From contig JAVXUO010000936.1 in NCBI GenBank assembly GCA_033065855.1, positions 1 through 64,000 on the forward strand: DNA of 64,000 bases. The letters are read 5' to 3'. Of the stretch, positions 50,256 to 63,299 are shown piece by piece. The DNA is from Escallonia rubra (lineage: Eukaryota; Streptophyta; Magnoliopsida; Escalloniales; Escalloniaceae). A program made the translations under genes and the position numbers. How positions within the stretch are numbered: position 1 is the first letter of the stretch; every line of letters starts with the position of its first letter. The notes beneath the pieces were generated by a model. It was not told the DNA's origin. It ran no database searches and saw only the letters and a list, made by a program, of their open reading frames with translations.

Positions 50256-50264
50256 TTATAACAG
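50256..50264. repeat. 9-bp target-site duplication of the Pack-MULE, right
   Basis: The word ttataacag is identical to 48850-48858. Confidence 0.95.
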
Positions 50265-51148
50265 ACATATTTAGCTTTCTTCAACTCCTCTTGTAGTGTA
50301 GAAAATTTTCACTAAATCTAATTGGTGATACTTTTGATATAACATTAATCTTACAATCAATGCAAAACCGTAACCACTAATCATTAAATAGTGGCAATTC
50401 TTCGCTGCTGAGACATGGATGATACATTTGTTTTGACAGATTGACTGTGCAAAAAAATATAATTTTTTACCTTTCCGGTCATGCTGAAATCGGTTCGATT
50501 GTCTCGAGAAAAAAAAAAGACTAAAGAAAGATATACCAACTTTTTCTTTCTTAATATAAAAATAAAGCAAAACTTTTTTCAGTTATATCCCACGTCAAAG
50601 AGACAACAATCATACCTTATCGAGTACTAAAAAATAAAATAAAAAATTCAATGAAAAATCTTCGTTAATATCGACATTTTTGTTAAAGGAATACATAAAA
50701 GTGAAAAATTTATCCTTTTAGCAACATACATATACGTATCCAAAGAAAGTCGAATTTATTGTTCATGAAGTTGGAGTTGGATAGTTTGGCTCCCTCCTTT
50801 TTCCTCGCATTGTCGTTTTAAATCTACAAAGCATTATATTGGTTGAAAAACACTGTTGCCAAATAAATGCATACATACAAAGGCCAAAAAAGTTTTGATA
50901 TTCTTTTCCAATTTTTATCTTAATTTTAAAGTTCTAGATGAGGTGGCACCATTTGGTTCATAGTTTAAAAGCAGTGTATCCCATCGATCTTAAAACTTGG
51001 CTCAATATGGGATAAAACTTGGTTTAGGCTACCATTACTCCACGTAAAATAAAATCTAACATGGTTAGCAGTATTTAGATTTTCCTAAAAAAAAAAGACA
51101 TTTGCTTTTACTCATTCACATGTGCATTAGCACGGGGTTGTACCTCAG
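50265..51148. other. AT-rich intergenic DNA
   Basis: No gene or structured element is seen. Confidence 0.4.
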
Positions 51149-53740
51149 GTACAATATTGGATATTGTATCTTGGATTACAAACAATTTGATAGAGATCGA
51201 GGCAAGCAAGCGAGACATGAGAATAAAATATGGTACGCCCTACGGTCCAAAAAATAGTGAGTGCCAATTGATTTCCATCACAAGTATAATAGTCGAACTA
51301 TAGTAGAGATCAAACTTTCTAATTACTTATCTTTTTGGCAGGTATCAACTTGCTTATATTTTAGATGTTTTGCTGGTACTAAACTTTCTTATGTCATCGT
51401 GCTCTTACCTCCGTACTTTTGCTCATTATAGGACATTGTTGTTTGTTAAAGTTTCATCGTAACAACCTATTAGAACAAACTGACATTTTCAATTTAGGAA
51501 CGTCTATCTTCACACCAATAATACTTTTTCACGCATTTATTTGTCTTTAAAGAGTACATTAGCGACAACAGATAAAAGCTTTTTCGCGACAAATAAAGTG
51601 GGAACAAGTATATTAGACTGTGAAAGTAGACGATCTCTTCAATTTTTGTGTTTCTCCACGCATAATGATTGTTTTCAAGCTTGGAGAAAGACGAACAAGT
51701 CCTAAGGCTCTAATTTGGATCTTGTAACCGATAAGAAAAGGATAATAATGTTATACAAGCAATGGATTTTAAAGGAAAGTATGTTTCTCTTTAGTTATTT
51801 AGATTTCAAAGCTTAAAATTGTCGATTACTTCTATAAGCATTTTAATCTATATGTTACGTTTAGCGGTGATTTTCCACTACGTTGCCAAATCATCTAAAA
51901 ATTTATTAATAACATCACCTTAACGTTTGGTATCCAATAAAGTGTCGGCCAAGTGTGCGTCAAAATTTAGAACTTAAGAAAATAAAAAATACGTTTTGAA
52001 AAAAGAAAAGAACAAAAAAGGTGACTGTCCATTTGAAGCAACTTGCAAGGCCAAATGGGCCGAGAGTGCACCGGCTCGCTATCCTTCCACTGTCGTGAGC
52101 GCGGGGTGATCGCTGCTCTGTGAAGCCAGCCTCACGCAATGCCCCCGTCTCTAAAGACCACGCAGCCCATACCTTCGCTAGGGTCACGAGGCCCAACTCG
52201 TAACTTGGAACGGGCAAGCCAGTAATTGCAGCCCGCAGACCCAACCTTGCAGAGTTGGATCACAGTCCAGCCACCTTGATGCCCTCACTCGAGTTACAAG
52301 CCCACGTTACTGAGCTCAGCGTTAGAGAAGCTCCAACAGCCTCTTTATATTGTTGTTCTAATATCTCTACTCTTCCGATGTGGGAGCGAAGGTATGAAGA
52401 GAGAGGCTGTTTTTGCTTCAAGAGAAGGAAGATCTGACACATTGGTTTTGTCAAAATACTTTCTAGTTTTGACAACTGATTGATCGATCATCTCCCGGTC
52501 GCAAGTTTCAATGCTTGGAAATTACTTGTCGAGCGTTCTTTTGGAAAGAATGGTCCATAGTTTTCACTGACAAAAGGGTAGAGGTACGAGTGAAAATAAC
52601 TTCGTTCCATGTCGAAGACTAGGAGTTGAGGGTGGAGACAAAAACAGTATAGTTTCATTGCCGCAACTCAGAGTCCCTAGCCAAAACCGATCAAAGGATC
52701 TAGCTTTAGACCCACCTATGCAAAGAACACCACCTATGCAGAAGCCAACATCATCGCATTTTCAAAAGAAGGCACATAACACAACAGCAAACAGGCTCAG
52801 GCTCAAAGCCACCCAAGCTCAACCATACTGCCAACATCTCCCTCCTCAATCCACTCTTCTATCTGAAATCGTCCGCTCTTCCTCTGGCTTATTACTGTGA
52901 ATCTTGGCCTGCTCAATCATCACTTCCTTGCCTTTCTCCGGAACATCCTCCTCACAAGGACTCTGCTCACACTCCATCCTATCGACCTACGCGATTGGTA
53001 TTGGTGGCGGGATTTGTTTCTACCAGCATTACGGTCCGTAAGTGCCTGCCAATTTTAGGCTTTTGGTTAGTGGTTTGACTTTGATAATGCTTGTTGCAAA
53101 AGACTTTCTCATTCGGAGCCTAGTCCATCAACTGTTGGCACAGAAATCGTAACTTGTTCTTGTGGCAACCGTCTCTAATCGTCTACTCGCGCTCATCATC
53201 CTGCGGTCTCTTAGGCATGTTTAAAGTTTCCGTTGTTGTTGGCGCTTAAAGGAACCGAAGGTGCACCAAATCCTTAGCAGATCAACACTGCAGACCAGCA
53301 AAATTCGATCATGTTTTCGGGATATCTCATGCTTATGGCCATCTCATAACTGCTGCTTCTCACTCTGCCGCTAGGGATATTTATTTTACTGCTCACAAAG
53401 AAGTCTCACACTGTACAGTCTTCCCTTCCAGTAGGGGTGGATGCATCTGAAATAAGTTGGTCCTCATGTTTTCACACTTTTTTGTTTGCTGAAAGACTTT
53501 CCACATAATCTTGAATTGGGATGCATTCATTTGTAGTAGTACTTCTACATTGTATGTGATTAAGACATTCAGTTTCAAAGTTAACAATCTCATAGGAAAA
53601 AAAATGTCAGCCTTGGTCCAGTAGCCAAACCTTTGATAGGAGATTACTGTAAATTACCATTGATTAAGGAATATTGGCCTTTGATCACTTCAAGTTAAAG
53701 CACAGAACCCTTAAATTACTGCGTTAAATTTGAAGAAGAA
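51149..53740 (+). repeat. Segmental repeat block, copy A
   Basis: A diverged copy of a unit that begins acaatattggatattgtatc. It has an AT-rich first half (words tagacgatctcttcaattt and cacgcataatgattgttttc), a GC-richer middle (cgctgctctgtgaagccagc, gatgccctcactcgagt, a 'ttcc(a/g)atgtgggag' word) and a last part with atgcagaagcca and ctgcggtctctta. The same order recurs in copies B and C. No transposase, reverse transcriptase or terminal repeat was recognised, so I leave the class open. A tail portion (about 53455-53740) is shared with 54411-54665, 59255-59420 and 63330-63600. Confidence 0.75.
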
Positions 53741-54410
53741 GTGAGAGTTCTCCACTGTAAAAATAGACTGGATTACAAGTTGAAATCAACCAAATGCACA
53801 GAGAAGGTAGAATGTCTACCAGAATTCTCTCTCCCATCACCATATGCATCTTCATTGGGTTCCTCTATTTTTTTTTTCTTTTCATTTATTTTGAGCTCAG
53901 GTAAAGAAAAAAAAGAAAATCATCCCTCGTCCTCTTCTTTCTATGTGATTATATACACATGCCCATTACTATTGTTCTTAGTTGCACAAAGCGGGGGCGG
54001 GTGCGGGAACGGGGGCGGTGGAGCGTAAGCACCAAGAAGAATATGAGGTTGGGAGCGAATAAATAAATGCGTAAAGAGTATTATCATTTGTTTAATATAG
54101 TTTACATAGCCACCAACAAAATACAAGGATGTTTTAAGGATTTTAATGAAGAGAGAAATAAGGAATTGAGTTGAAAATGGCTTGATTTTTAGGTACTCTC
54201 TCACTTGTTCCATGCATCTCTAGTCAGCTAACGGGATCAAGTTCCCATATTAGTTTGGGACGGGATATCATAGAGCTCCTAACTTAGGATGACAAAAGCG
54301 AGTTCCCAAGAGAGAAACGTCACCTCATTAGGAGTTTCCTGCAACTAAGCTATTGTTCGCTTTATGAGAAGCTGCTTTGACAATAAGAACATGAAGTTCA
54401 GTCACACATT

Positions 54411-54665
54411 CAGAGTCAATCACTATAAGTAAGAGACCAAATAATAACATTCTTTTCATATATAGAGGATTTCTAGTTATTAAGGAATCAATTTGCAATT
54501 AATCGATTAAATGAGTAAAAATGTCAGTCTTAGTCCAACGCTCAAACCTTTGGTCACTACGAATTCAGGTTTACAGTGATCCCATATCATACATTTCACA
54601 GGAGACTACTGTAAATTACGATTGATTAAGGAATATTGGCCTTTAAAGCACTGCACCCTTAGATT
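54411..54665 (+). repeat. Detached tail fragment of the repeat block (paralogous empty site)
   Basis: Contains agtcaatcactataagtaag directly continuous with ccaaataataacattctttt and then ggaatattggccttt. In copy C the same two halves are separated by the 3.9-kb FAR1-type MULE at 59.4-63.3 kb. This fragment therefore shows what the site looked like before insertion. Confidence 0.7.
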
Positions 54666-55399
54666 ACCGCGTTAAAGAGAAGAAATCTAATTTATATATA
54701 TATAGGGAGCTGATCCGTTGAGAGCGCTAGCAAAATAGGAGAAGTTGCAAGCACGATCTGGCCGTCCATCCTGAAAGATAGACGGCCCAGATCGCGCCTT
54801 TTTCAAAAACTGTCAGTCGTCCGCGACATAGTGTCGCGGACGGCCCTTTTTACCTTTTTGCCCCTCCGCCCCGTTCGCTACACTGTTTCTCGGACAACAT
54901 TCAAGTCCTGACACGCGACAGCAAAAAGGCATCCGCTATTCAGTATAACGAACATCTCTTTTTTTTACGTTTTTTTAAAGTACGTCCGCTACTTTATGTA
55001 GTGGATTATTTTTTGACAAATATACCCTTCAGCTCTCGTCCGCTACATTATGTAGCGGAAGAGTAGACAGTGCCTTTTTCCCCTTTCTCTCTCATTTCTC
55101 ACATTATTTGTCTGACATGTTTCTATTTCTCTCTCTCTCTTCCCTCATCAATGCTCATGTCTCTTTCTCATGAAAATTCTCTCTTCCCTCATCAATGCTC
55201 ATGTCTCTTTCTCATGTAACTTGACTAATTTGAAAGATCATTTGATATAGTTGAAGGTATTCGTTTCAATATCTCTGTTTGTGCGAATCTCATTAATAAA
55301 GAATCAAGTTACATATATAACCGATGTATTGTATTTTCTTTGACCCTTTGGGGTCTCTGGATCTAATAAATAATTGTAAATCTATGTAATGCTTTGTTA
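54666..55399. repeat. Small inverted-repeat element and AT-rich spacer
   Basis: At about 54740-55060 the words gatctggccgtccatcc, agacggcccagatcg and 'tccgctac.t.atgtag' recall the repeat in UREG intron 3. An internal direct repeat (cttccctcatcaatgctcat, twice at about 55140-55220) follows. The remainder is plain AT-rich DNA. Confidence 0.5.
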
Positions 55400-57330
55400 A
55401 AGTTTTATCATAAAAGCATATTAGAACAAACTGACATTTTCAATTTGGGAACGTCAATTTCCGCATCAATGATACTTTTTGGCACATTATTTGTTGTTAA
55501 ATAGTACATTAGCGACAAAACATAAAAGTTTTTTCGTGACAAATAAAGGGGAACAAGTATATTAGATTGTGAAAGTAGACGATCTCTTCAATTTTGTGTT
55601 TCTCCACGCATAATGATTGTTTTCAAGTCTAGCATTAGGTATAAATTAACTACATCTTTTTGCAATACATTGAAAGAGAAAAATAAATCATATACAAGCA
55701 ATGGATTTTAAAGGAAAGTACTCTCTCTCTCTGGTTATTTGGATTTCAAAATTTAAAGTGGTGGCTACCAATTTGGAAGTGATTTCCGATTTGCATTGCC
55801 AAAAATTGTATAAAAAGTGCAAACGTCTAAATTAATACTTTAGTTATCATCTAAAAATTGTATTAACAACGTAACATTTGCATCGCCAAGAATTATATTA
55901 AAGTGCAAAAGCATGAATTAATTTTCAGTTATCATCTAAAATTGTATTAACAACGTAACATTAACGTTTTGCATCCAATGAAGTGTCGTAGCGGAGTGAC
56001 TAGTGTGAGCTAAAATTTAAAACTCAAGAAAAAACAAAAATAGATTGGAAAAACAAAAAAGTGGCTGTTCATTTGAAGCAGCCTGTAAGGCCGAATGGGC
56101 CGTGAGTGCACCGGCTTGTTATCCTTCCACTGTCGTGAGCGCGGGGTAATCGCTGCTCTGTGAAGCCAGCCTCACGCATTGCCCCCGTCTCCAGAGACCA
56201 CGTAGCCCATGCCTTCGCTTGGGTCACCTGGCCCAGCTCGCAACTTGGAACGGGCAAGCCAGTAATTGCAGCTCAAAGGCCCAACCTCACGGAGTTGGAT
56301 CACAGTCCAGCCACCTTGATGCCCTCACTCGAGTGACAAGCCCGCGTTACCGAGCTCAGCGACTTATAACGTGCAACAGCCTTTATATATAGCTATTCAA
56401 ATATTCCTACTCTTCCAATGTGGGAGCAGATGGGACGAATCTGACGTTGGTTTTGTCAGAATACTTTCTAGTTTTACAGCTAATTGATCGATCATCGGCC
56501 GGTCGCAAGTTGCAATGCTCGGAAATTACTTGTCTGGCTTTCATTTGGAATGAAAAGTCCATAATTTTCATTAACAACAGAAGGGTTAGGGTACAAGTGA
56601 AAAATACTGTAACTTTGTTCCATGTCGAGGACTAGAAGTTGAGGGTGGAGAAAGAAAACGTAGAGTATCATTGCCCCAGTCCCCCAACTCAGAGTCTGAA
56701 ACCGAGCGAATGATCTATTAACTAGCGTTAGACCCGCCCTGTCGCTGTGCTTGAGCCTCCTTGAAAGCAACCTAAGCTAGACCCAACACAACAGGAAACC
56801 AACAAACAAACTGCAGCAGAGTTCAAAGAACACCACCTATGCAGAAGCCAGCATCATCGCATTTTCAAAAGAAGGCACATAACACAACCGCAAACAGGCT
56901 CAGGCTCAAAGCCACCCAAGCTCAACCATACTGCCAACATCTCCCTCCTCAATCCACTCTTCTATCTGAAATCGTCCGCTCTTCCTCTGCTTATTACTGT
57001 GAATCTTGGCCTGCTCAATCATCACTTCCTTGCCTTTCTCCGGAACATCCTCCTCACAAGGACTCTGCTCACACTCCATCCTATCGACCTACGCGATTGG
57101 TATTGGAGGCGGGAATTGTTTCTACCAGCATTATGGTCCGTAAGTGCCTGCCAATTTTAGGCTTTTGGTTAGTGGTTTGACTTTGATAACATTTGCTGCA
57201 AAAGACATTCTCATTCGGAGCCTAGTCCATTACACGCCCTCAAGTTAACTGTTGGCACAAGAATCCTAACTCGTTCTTGTCGCAACCGTGTCTCTAAGCG
57301 ACTACTCACACTCATCAACCTGCGGTCTCT
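55400..57330 (+). repeat. Segmental repeat block, copy B
   Basis: Collinear with copies A and C from the 'agaacaaactgacattttc' part onward; its first roughly 250 bases are missing. It ends ctgcggtctcttag and is joined directly to the first bases of copy C, so B and C are a head-to-tail pair. Confidence 0.75.
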
Positions 57331-59420
57331 TAGACAATATTGGATATTGTATCTTGGATCACAAACAATTTGATAGAGATCGATGCAAGCGAGACATGAG
57401 AATAATATATGGTAAACTCAACGGTCCAAAAAATAGTGAGTGTCGATTGATTTCCATCATATGTATACTATCAATAGTCGAAGGATAGCAAAGATCAAAC
57501 TTTCTAATTTCTTACCTTTTGGCAGATATGAAACTTCCTTATTACTTAGAGTTTTTGCTGGTACGAAACTTTCTTATTTCATCGTGCTCCTCCCGCGTGC
57601 TTTTGCTCATTATAGGAAATTAATGTTGTTTGTTAAAGTTTTATCATAACATTATATTAGAACAAACTGACATTTTCAATTTGGAAACGTCTATTTCCAC
57701 ACCAATAATACTTTTTCACACATTAATTTGCCGTTAAAGAGTACATTAGCGACAAAACATACAAGTTTTTTCGTGACAAATAAAGTGGAAACTAGTATAA
57801 TAGATTGTGAAAGCAGACGATCTCTACAATTTTGTGGTGCTCCACGCATAATGATTGTTTTCAAGTCTAGCATCAGGTAGAAATTAACTACATCGTCTTG
57901 CAATGCACTGAAAGAGAAAAATAAATCATTAGAATTCCATGCTGGGAGAAAGAATGAACAAGCTCTGTTTGATCTTGCAACCAATAAAAAAAAAGAGATA
58001 ATAAGGTTATACGAGCAATGGATTTTAAAGGAAAGTATATCTCTCTTTAGTTATTTGGATCAAAATTTAAAGTGGCGACGATCACTTATGAGCTATATTT
58101 AGCAATGATTTCCAGTTTGCATTCCCAAGAAATGTATAAAAGTGCAAAAGCCTAAATAGATTTTTAGTTATTATCTAAAATCGTATTAACAACATAAAAT
58201 TAACGTTCTGCATCCAATGAAGTGTCGTAGCGAAGCGAAGCGGCTAGTGTGAGCTAAAATTTAAAACTCAAGAAAAAAACAATAATAGATTGGAAAATAA
58301 AAAAGGTGTCTGTTCATTTGAAACAATCTGTAAGGCTGGGCCGCGAGTGCAGCCGCGAGTGAAACAGCTCGTTATCCTTCCACTATCGCGAGCGCGGGGC
58401 GATTGCTGCTCTGTAAAGCCAGCCTCAAGAATTTCCCCACGTTCTCAAGGGATCACGTAGCCCATGCATTGGCGCTTGGATCACGCGGCCCACCTCGCAA
58501 CTTCGAAAGGGCAAGCTGGCATCTGCAGCTCGCATTGGCCCAACCTAGCAAATTTGGATCTCAGTCCAATCACCTTAATGCCCTCACTCGAGTAACAAGC
58601 CCACGTTACCGAGCTCGGCAAATGGGTAACTCCGACGGGCTCTTTATGTAGCTGTTCTAATATGTGTAATCTTCCAATGTGGGAGCAGATGGGACGAAGA
58701 GAGAGGCTGTTTTTGCTTCAAGAGAAGGAAGATCTGACGTTGGTTTTGTCAAGTTAGTTTGCAGTCTTTACAACTAATTGATCGATCATCGGCTAGTCGC
58801 ATGTTGCAATGCTCGGAAACTACTTGTCCAGCGTTCATTTGGGATGAAAGGTTTATAGTTTCCATTATCAAAAGGGTTAAGGTACAACTGAAAATAACTT
58901 TGTCCAGTGTCGAGGCCTAGGAGTTGAGGGTGGAGATAAACAATGTATCGTTTCATTGTCCCAAGTCAGAGTCGCTAACCGAAACCAAGCAAAGGATCTG
59001 TCAACTAGCTTTAGACCCACCATGACGCTGCCAGGAGCTCCTTGAAATCAACCTAAGATAGACCGAACACAACAAGCAAACTGCAGCAAAGTTCAAAGAT
59101 CACCACTTATGTGAACCCTTTCTGACATGCGGAAACCACCCCACCACCTCATTCCCAAAAGAAGGCACACAACACAACAGCAAACAGGCTCAGGCTGAAA
59201 ACCGCCCAACCTGAACCATACTGCCAACATCGCCCTCCACAATCCATTTTTTGTCTGTTCAAAGACTTTCCAAATAATCTTGAATTGGTCTGTAGTAGTA
59301 CGTCTACATTTTATAGGATCCACACATTCAGTTTGTAAGTTAACAATCTCATAGAAAAGAGAAGTTATAAAATTTTTGGGCTTAGGTTATCATTTACGAA
59401 TTCAAGTCAATCACTAATAA
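57331..59420 (+). repeat. Segmental repeat block, copy C
   Basis: Starts acaatattggatattgtatc as in copy A and follows the same order. Relative to A it lacks an internal piece around the ctgcggtctctta part. Its tail is interrupted at about 59424-59432 by the MULE and continues at about 63300-63600. Confidence 0.75.
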
Positions 59421-59432
59421 GTAAGAGGGAAA

Positions 59433-62400
59433 AGCGACTCTACAGACAATTTATGTGCAGCAAGCCAAAACGGCGTCGGTTTTGGCTTCCAAAACCCACC
59501 ATTTCAGTTTTCACCCGCCCTGCTTTGTTAAAAAATGAATTGATGCGTTGGGCAATCTATTGTTACCATTGCATGCTTTTCCTTTTTTCTTTGTTTCTGT
59601 ACCACAAAGCATAAATTTCATGCACTAATATACCTCGCTTCCAGTCTAATTGTCACTTGCATATAGATTTCCCTCATTTCTTTTCATTATTCACTTCATT
59701 AATTAGGCAAAATAAGTTCAATTCCAGCCCGCCTTTCTTTTTACAAACCACAAGCAAGACTGAATACTCGCTAAAGTGTGTACGTGTTGTGTTTTTGGGT
59801 GTATGTTTAACAGAAATACATAGTTGATCTGTTTGCAGGTTTATAAATGGTTAGCACACATGTCTATGTGTTTGTGTTATGTTTTTATGTGATTGTCCAG
59901 CTTGTAGTTATAAGTACGAATTTGGCAGAATTACATGGCTGATGAGGCACATTCAAAAACGTCACAAAGAAATTTTTAATCATTAGCGATGTTGACGAAT
60001 CTGGATACTTGGTTGATGACAAAGGACTTGATTCATCTAACTATGACGTTTTAGAGGTTGAGAATCCCCATTTTGAGGATGGTGTGCATGACATTGGTGA
60101 GGCTCAAAGTATAACCTTCAAAGATTGTGATACTCATGCTGAAACTATCACCGTCCGAAATTATGATGCTCGTGATGGTGGTAAGGGTTGTAGTGAATTT
60201 GATAGTGAACAAATACTTGGAAAAGTTTTTGCAACCGAAGAAGAGGCATGCTTTTTCTACAACCAGTATGCTTTGGTGAAAGGTTTTGGAACTCGTTTAC
60301 ACTTTTCAAACAAGAGAGGGGCCATGAAGCAAGTTTATAGAAAGCAACTCGTCTGCAACAAGCAAGGGTTCAAGTGCTTGAAGGACAAGAGACATATTGG
60401 GAGACAACCAAAGCGTCGGAGGGAAACGAGAATAGGATGTGAGGCTATGTTTCAAATTTCTTTATCAAAAGATGGGTATTGGTTTGTCGAAAAGTTTAAT
60501 GACGTGCATAATCACGAGATGATCGGTACACCATCTAAAGTGATCAAGTATCGCTCGCATAGTAGGTTTCATCGTTCACGCGCATGTAAAAGGCTAATAT
60601 CAGATTTTAGTGAAAGTGGATTGAGACCATGCCAAATCACAAAGGCGGTGAACATTATCAAACCGTTTGAAGAAGTTGATATCACTCCAAAACAGTGTTC
60701 GAGTATCTCGTGAAATGAACGAAAGAACAATGTAGGGCATGAATGTCTAGGCATTATTAAACATTTTCAGGAGAAGTCAATTTCTGATGATTCTTGGTAC
60801 TTTGCCATGGAGTTAGCAAATGATGAATCTCTAAGAAGTGTTTTTTGGGCTGACGGAAGGTCAAGATCGTTATACACACAATTCCAGGATGTAGTCATAT
60901 TTGATGTGACCTATAAGACAAACAAATTCAGGAGATGCCAATTGCTCCTTTTGTAGGAGTGAATCACCATCGGCAGTCCATATTATTTGGTGCAACATTG
61001 TTAGAGGATGAAACGGAGGCAACATTTGTATGGTTATTTGAACATTTTCTGAAGTGTATGTTCAATATACCGCCAGCTGCGATCATTACTGATCAAGATG
61101 GGGTTATGGGTAATGCAATTCGTAAAGTTTTTCCTGAGTCTCGACATCGTTATTGTGCATGGCACATTAAGAAGCATGTCATGGAGCATCTTCAGCCATA
61201 GCGAGCTCGCTACAATGACTTTCACGAGGCACAAACTAACTGGGTCAAAAGCCGAACCATAGAAGAATTTGATAATGGATGGAAAACTTTATGTCAAAAG
61301 TATGAAATCGATGAGAAGAGTTGGTTAGCAAACATGTATAGCATGCGTCAGCATTGGGCAAAGGTGTATTCGAAAGACATTTTCTTTGCCAAAATGACCA
61401 CAAGTGGATGAAGTGACAGCATACATGCATTTTATGATGGGTATGCAAATTCTAACACAACGTTAAATGAATTTGTTAAACAATATGATAAGGCAGTAGC
61501 TTCTCGAAGACGTGCAGAAAAAGATGAGGACTTTGTGACTAGGAATTCAAAGGCCGTGTTCTATTCTGGTCACCCAATTGAAAAAATAGTCGGAGAATGC
61601 TACACTCGTAACTTGTTTGAGATCTTAAAAAAAGAGCGGAAGTCTAGCTTGAATTGTGCTCATGAAACATTGACTAAAGAGGCCCATGTAATTACATATA
61701 TTGTGGGCTTCATAGATGATGATAAAAGTAGATGGAGATTAGTTAACTATGACAACCGTGAAGGTGTAAGGGCTACTTGTTCATGCGCTAAGTTTGAGAC
61801 TGAAGGTATCTTATGCAAGCATATTCTTTATATCATGAGAAAAAAGAAAGTAATGGCCCTACCGGAGCATTACATTTTACCTAGATGGACTATAAATGCC
61901 AGGTACAAGGTGGGAAATATTGGTTGTGAGTTTAGGAAAATTAGTAAATGTCAAAATGAAAAGGGCTTAGCCCTTTTACTTTGTGGTCACTTCGAGCAAA
62001 ATTTAACAAGGTGATAGAAAATGCCGGCAATTTCTCGTCTGATTTAGAAAACCTTGACGCGTTTCTTGAAAATATTTTGGAGTATCAAGGTCGGAAAGAA
62101 ATGGAAAAACAAATTAGTAACGGTGAAACATTAACTCAAGTTGGTTCAAGTGAAAATGCATTGCAAGCGGGAGCTATGCATCAAATCACTGTCAGAGATC
62201 CGGCTGCTCCAGTTAAGACAAAATGGCGTCCAAAGGTTGCTACCAAATTCAAATCTGGTATGGAGTTGGCTAGTGAAGCCAAAAGACAAAGAACTTGTTC
62301 TTATTGTCATGTAAGAGGTCATAATATTACTAGATGTTCCCAAAGAAAGGTATGCAAACAAACTGAGTAACGCTTTGTTGTTTATTATTATTATTAATTT

Positions 62401-63289
62401 TTTTGCTTCTATGATATCTCCTTTTGATCAACCAAATTAACTTGTGTCCCCGTTTTGCTGTGCGCAGAAAGATTTTCGAGTTGATAGCTCCCTTCAATCC
62501 AAAGAAGATGAAGATGTGTAGACTAGTTCCTATAAATTGGATGAAATGTACAGCACTATATCAGTACTTAACCTAATTTTTAAGAACAAGTGTTTCTAAT
62601 ATTTCAATACAGTCACTTTTGCATCTCAAATGTTTTAATGCATGAATGTGTATGTGTATACTCACACCTATGACTTTTGTGCAGATGATCGATGCCGAGT
62701 CATTGGAATTAGACCGGATGTGTTGCTGATTTTCTAGGAATATATAGACTTCCATTTGTCTTTGTAAAGGAGAACTACCATTAGTTTGCATTTCTAGTTG
62801 ACTTTGTAAAACTTTTATAGGAAGGATTGATATGTTTTGCAGTTTGTGGCTGTTAATGAATGTTTATTATAGCTGTGCAAGGCTTTTAATGAATGTTTAT
62901 TAATGTTAATATACATCAACTTCCAGATTGTTGTGACATTGAAGTACAATCAAATGCTTAACGGCTATGTTGAACGCATTATAGTGGCGATGCATTCTGA
63001 GGCCTAGCAGGGTCAAATGAATCATGTGCCTAGAATGCTGAAAGCTGAAGCTGAGAGAATGTGTTCACGTCACCGCTTATGGAATGAGGGAGGATTTTGA
63101 GAGAATGTAGATGGAGGAGAGGCAAGGGATGAGGGATACCGTAGAGAAATGGAGAAACGAGAGGGTCAATACTGAGATGGTGTGTGTAAGGGAGGAGGGA
63201 CTGAAATGGAGAAAAGAGAGGGACAATACCCAAAGTATGGTGAGCGGTTCGCTGCACATAAATTGTCTACAGCAAGCTGTAGAGTGGCT
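59433..63289 (+). mobile_element. Degenerate MULE carrying a FAR1/FRS-type transposase
   Basis: The left end agcgactctacag then acaatttatgtgcagc (from 59433) pairs with the inverse of the right end (agccactctacag, a 10-base insertion, acaatttatgtgcagc; ends 63289), giving terminal inverted repeats of about 30 bp. Comparison with the unoccupied relative at 54411-54520 suggests an eroded 9-bp target duplication: agagggaaa on the left and tgatcccaa on the right, against agagaccaa at the unoccupied site. The element is 3.86 kb and contains one transposase-derived gene with several inactivating changes. A further short open stretch at 63111-63300 near the right end has Arg/Glu-rich composition and an internal duplication. 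Confidence 0.75.
60009..62521 (+). pseudogene. FAR1-RELATED SEQUENCE-like / MULE transposase, inactivated
   Basis: The order of domains is clear. The FAR1 DNA-binding region (GKVFATEEEACFFYNQYALV, KGFGTRLHFSNKRG, RRETRIGCEAMFQISL, WFVEKFNDVHNHEM) is followed by the MULE-type DDE domain (VIFDVTYKTN; PFVGVNHHRQSILFGATLLE; AIITDQDGVMGNAI; RHRYCAWHIKKHV; EEFDNGWKTL). Next comes the SWIM zinc finger (CSCAKFETEGILCKHILYIM), then a CCHC knuckle (CSYCHVRGHNITRC), and a short last exon at 62468-62521 after a GT-AG intron. In-frame stops lie at 60711 (TGA), 61199 (TAG) and 61409 (TGA), with frameshifts near 60930 and 62005. The proposed catalytic D/D/E residues are still readable in FDVTY, ITDQD and IEEFD. 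Members of this family are either transposases or domesticated light-signalling regulators (FHY3/FAR1); terminal repeats and decay favour the former here. Confidence 0.9.
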
Positions 63290-63299
63290 TGATCCCAAA

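Noticed and set aside
51149..59420. Full-length LTR retrotransposon with blocks A-C as LTRs
   Set aside because: Three copies are present, B and C are directly joined, and no gag-pol, primer-binding site or TG...CA ends were recognised.
60009..62521. A functional domesticated FRS transcription factor gene
   Set aside because: Three in-frame stops and two frameshifts, plus terminal inverted repeats and an empty-site relative, point to a dead transposon.
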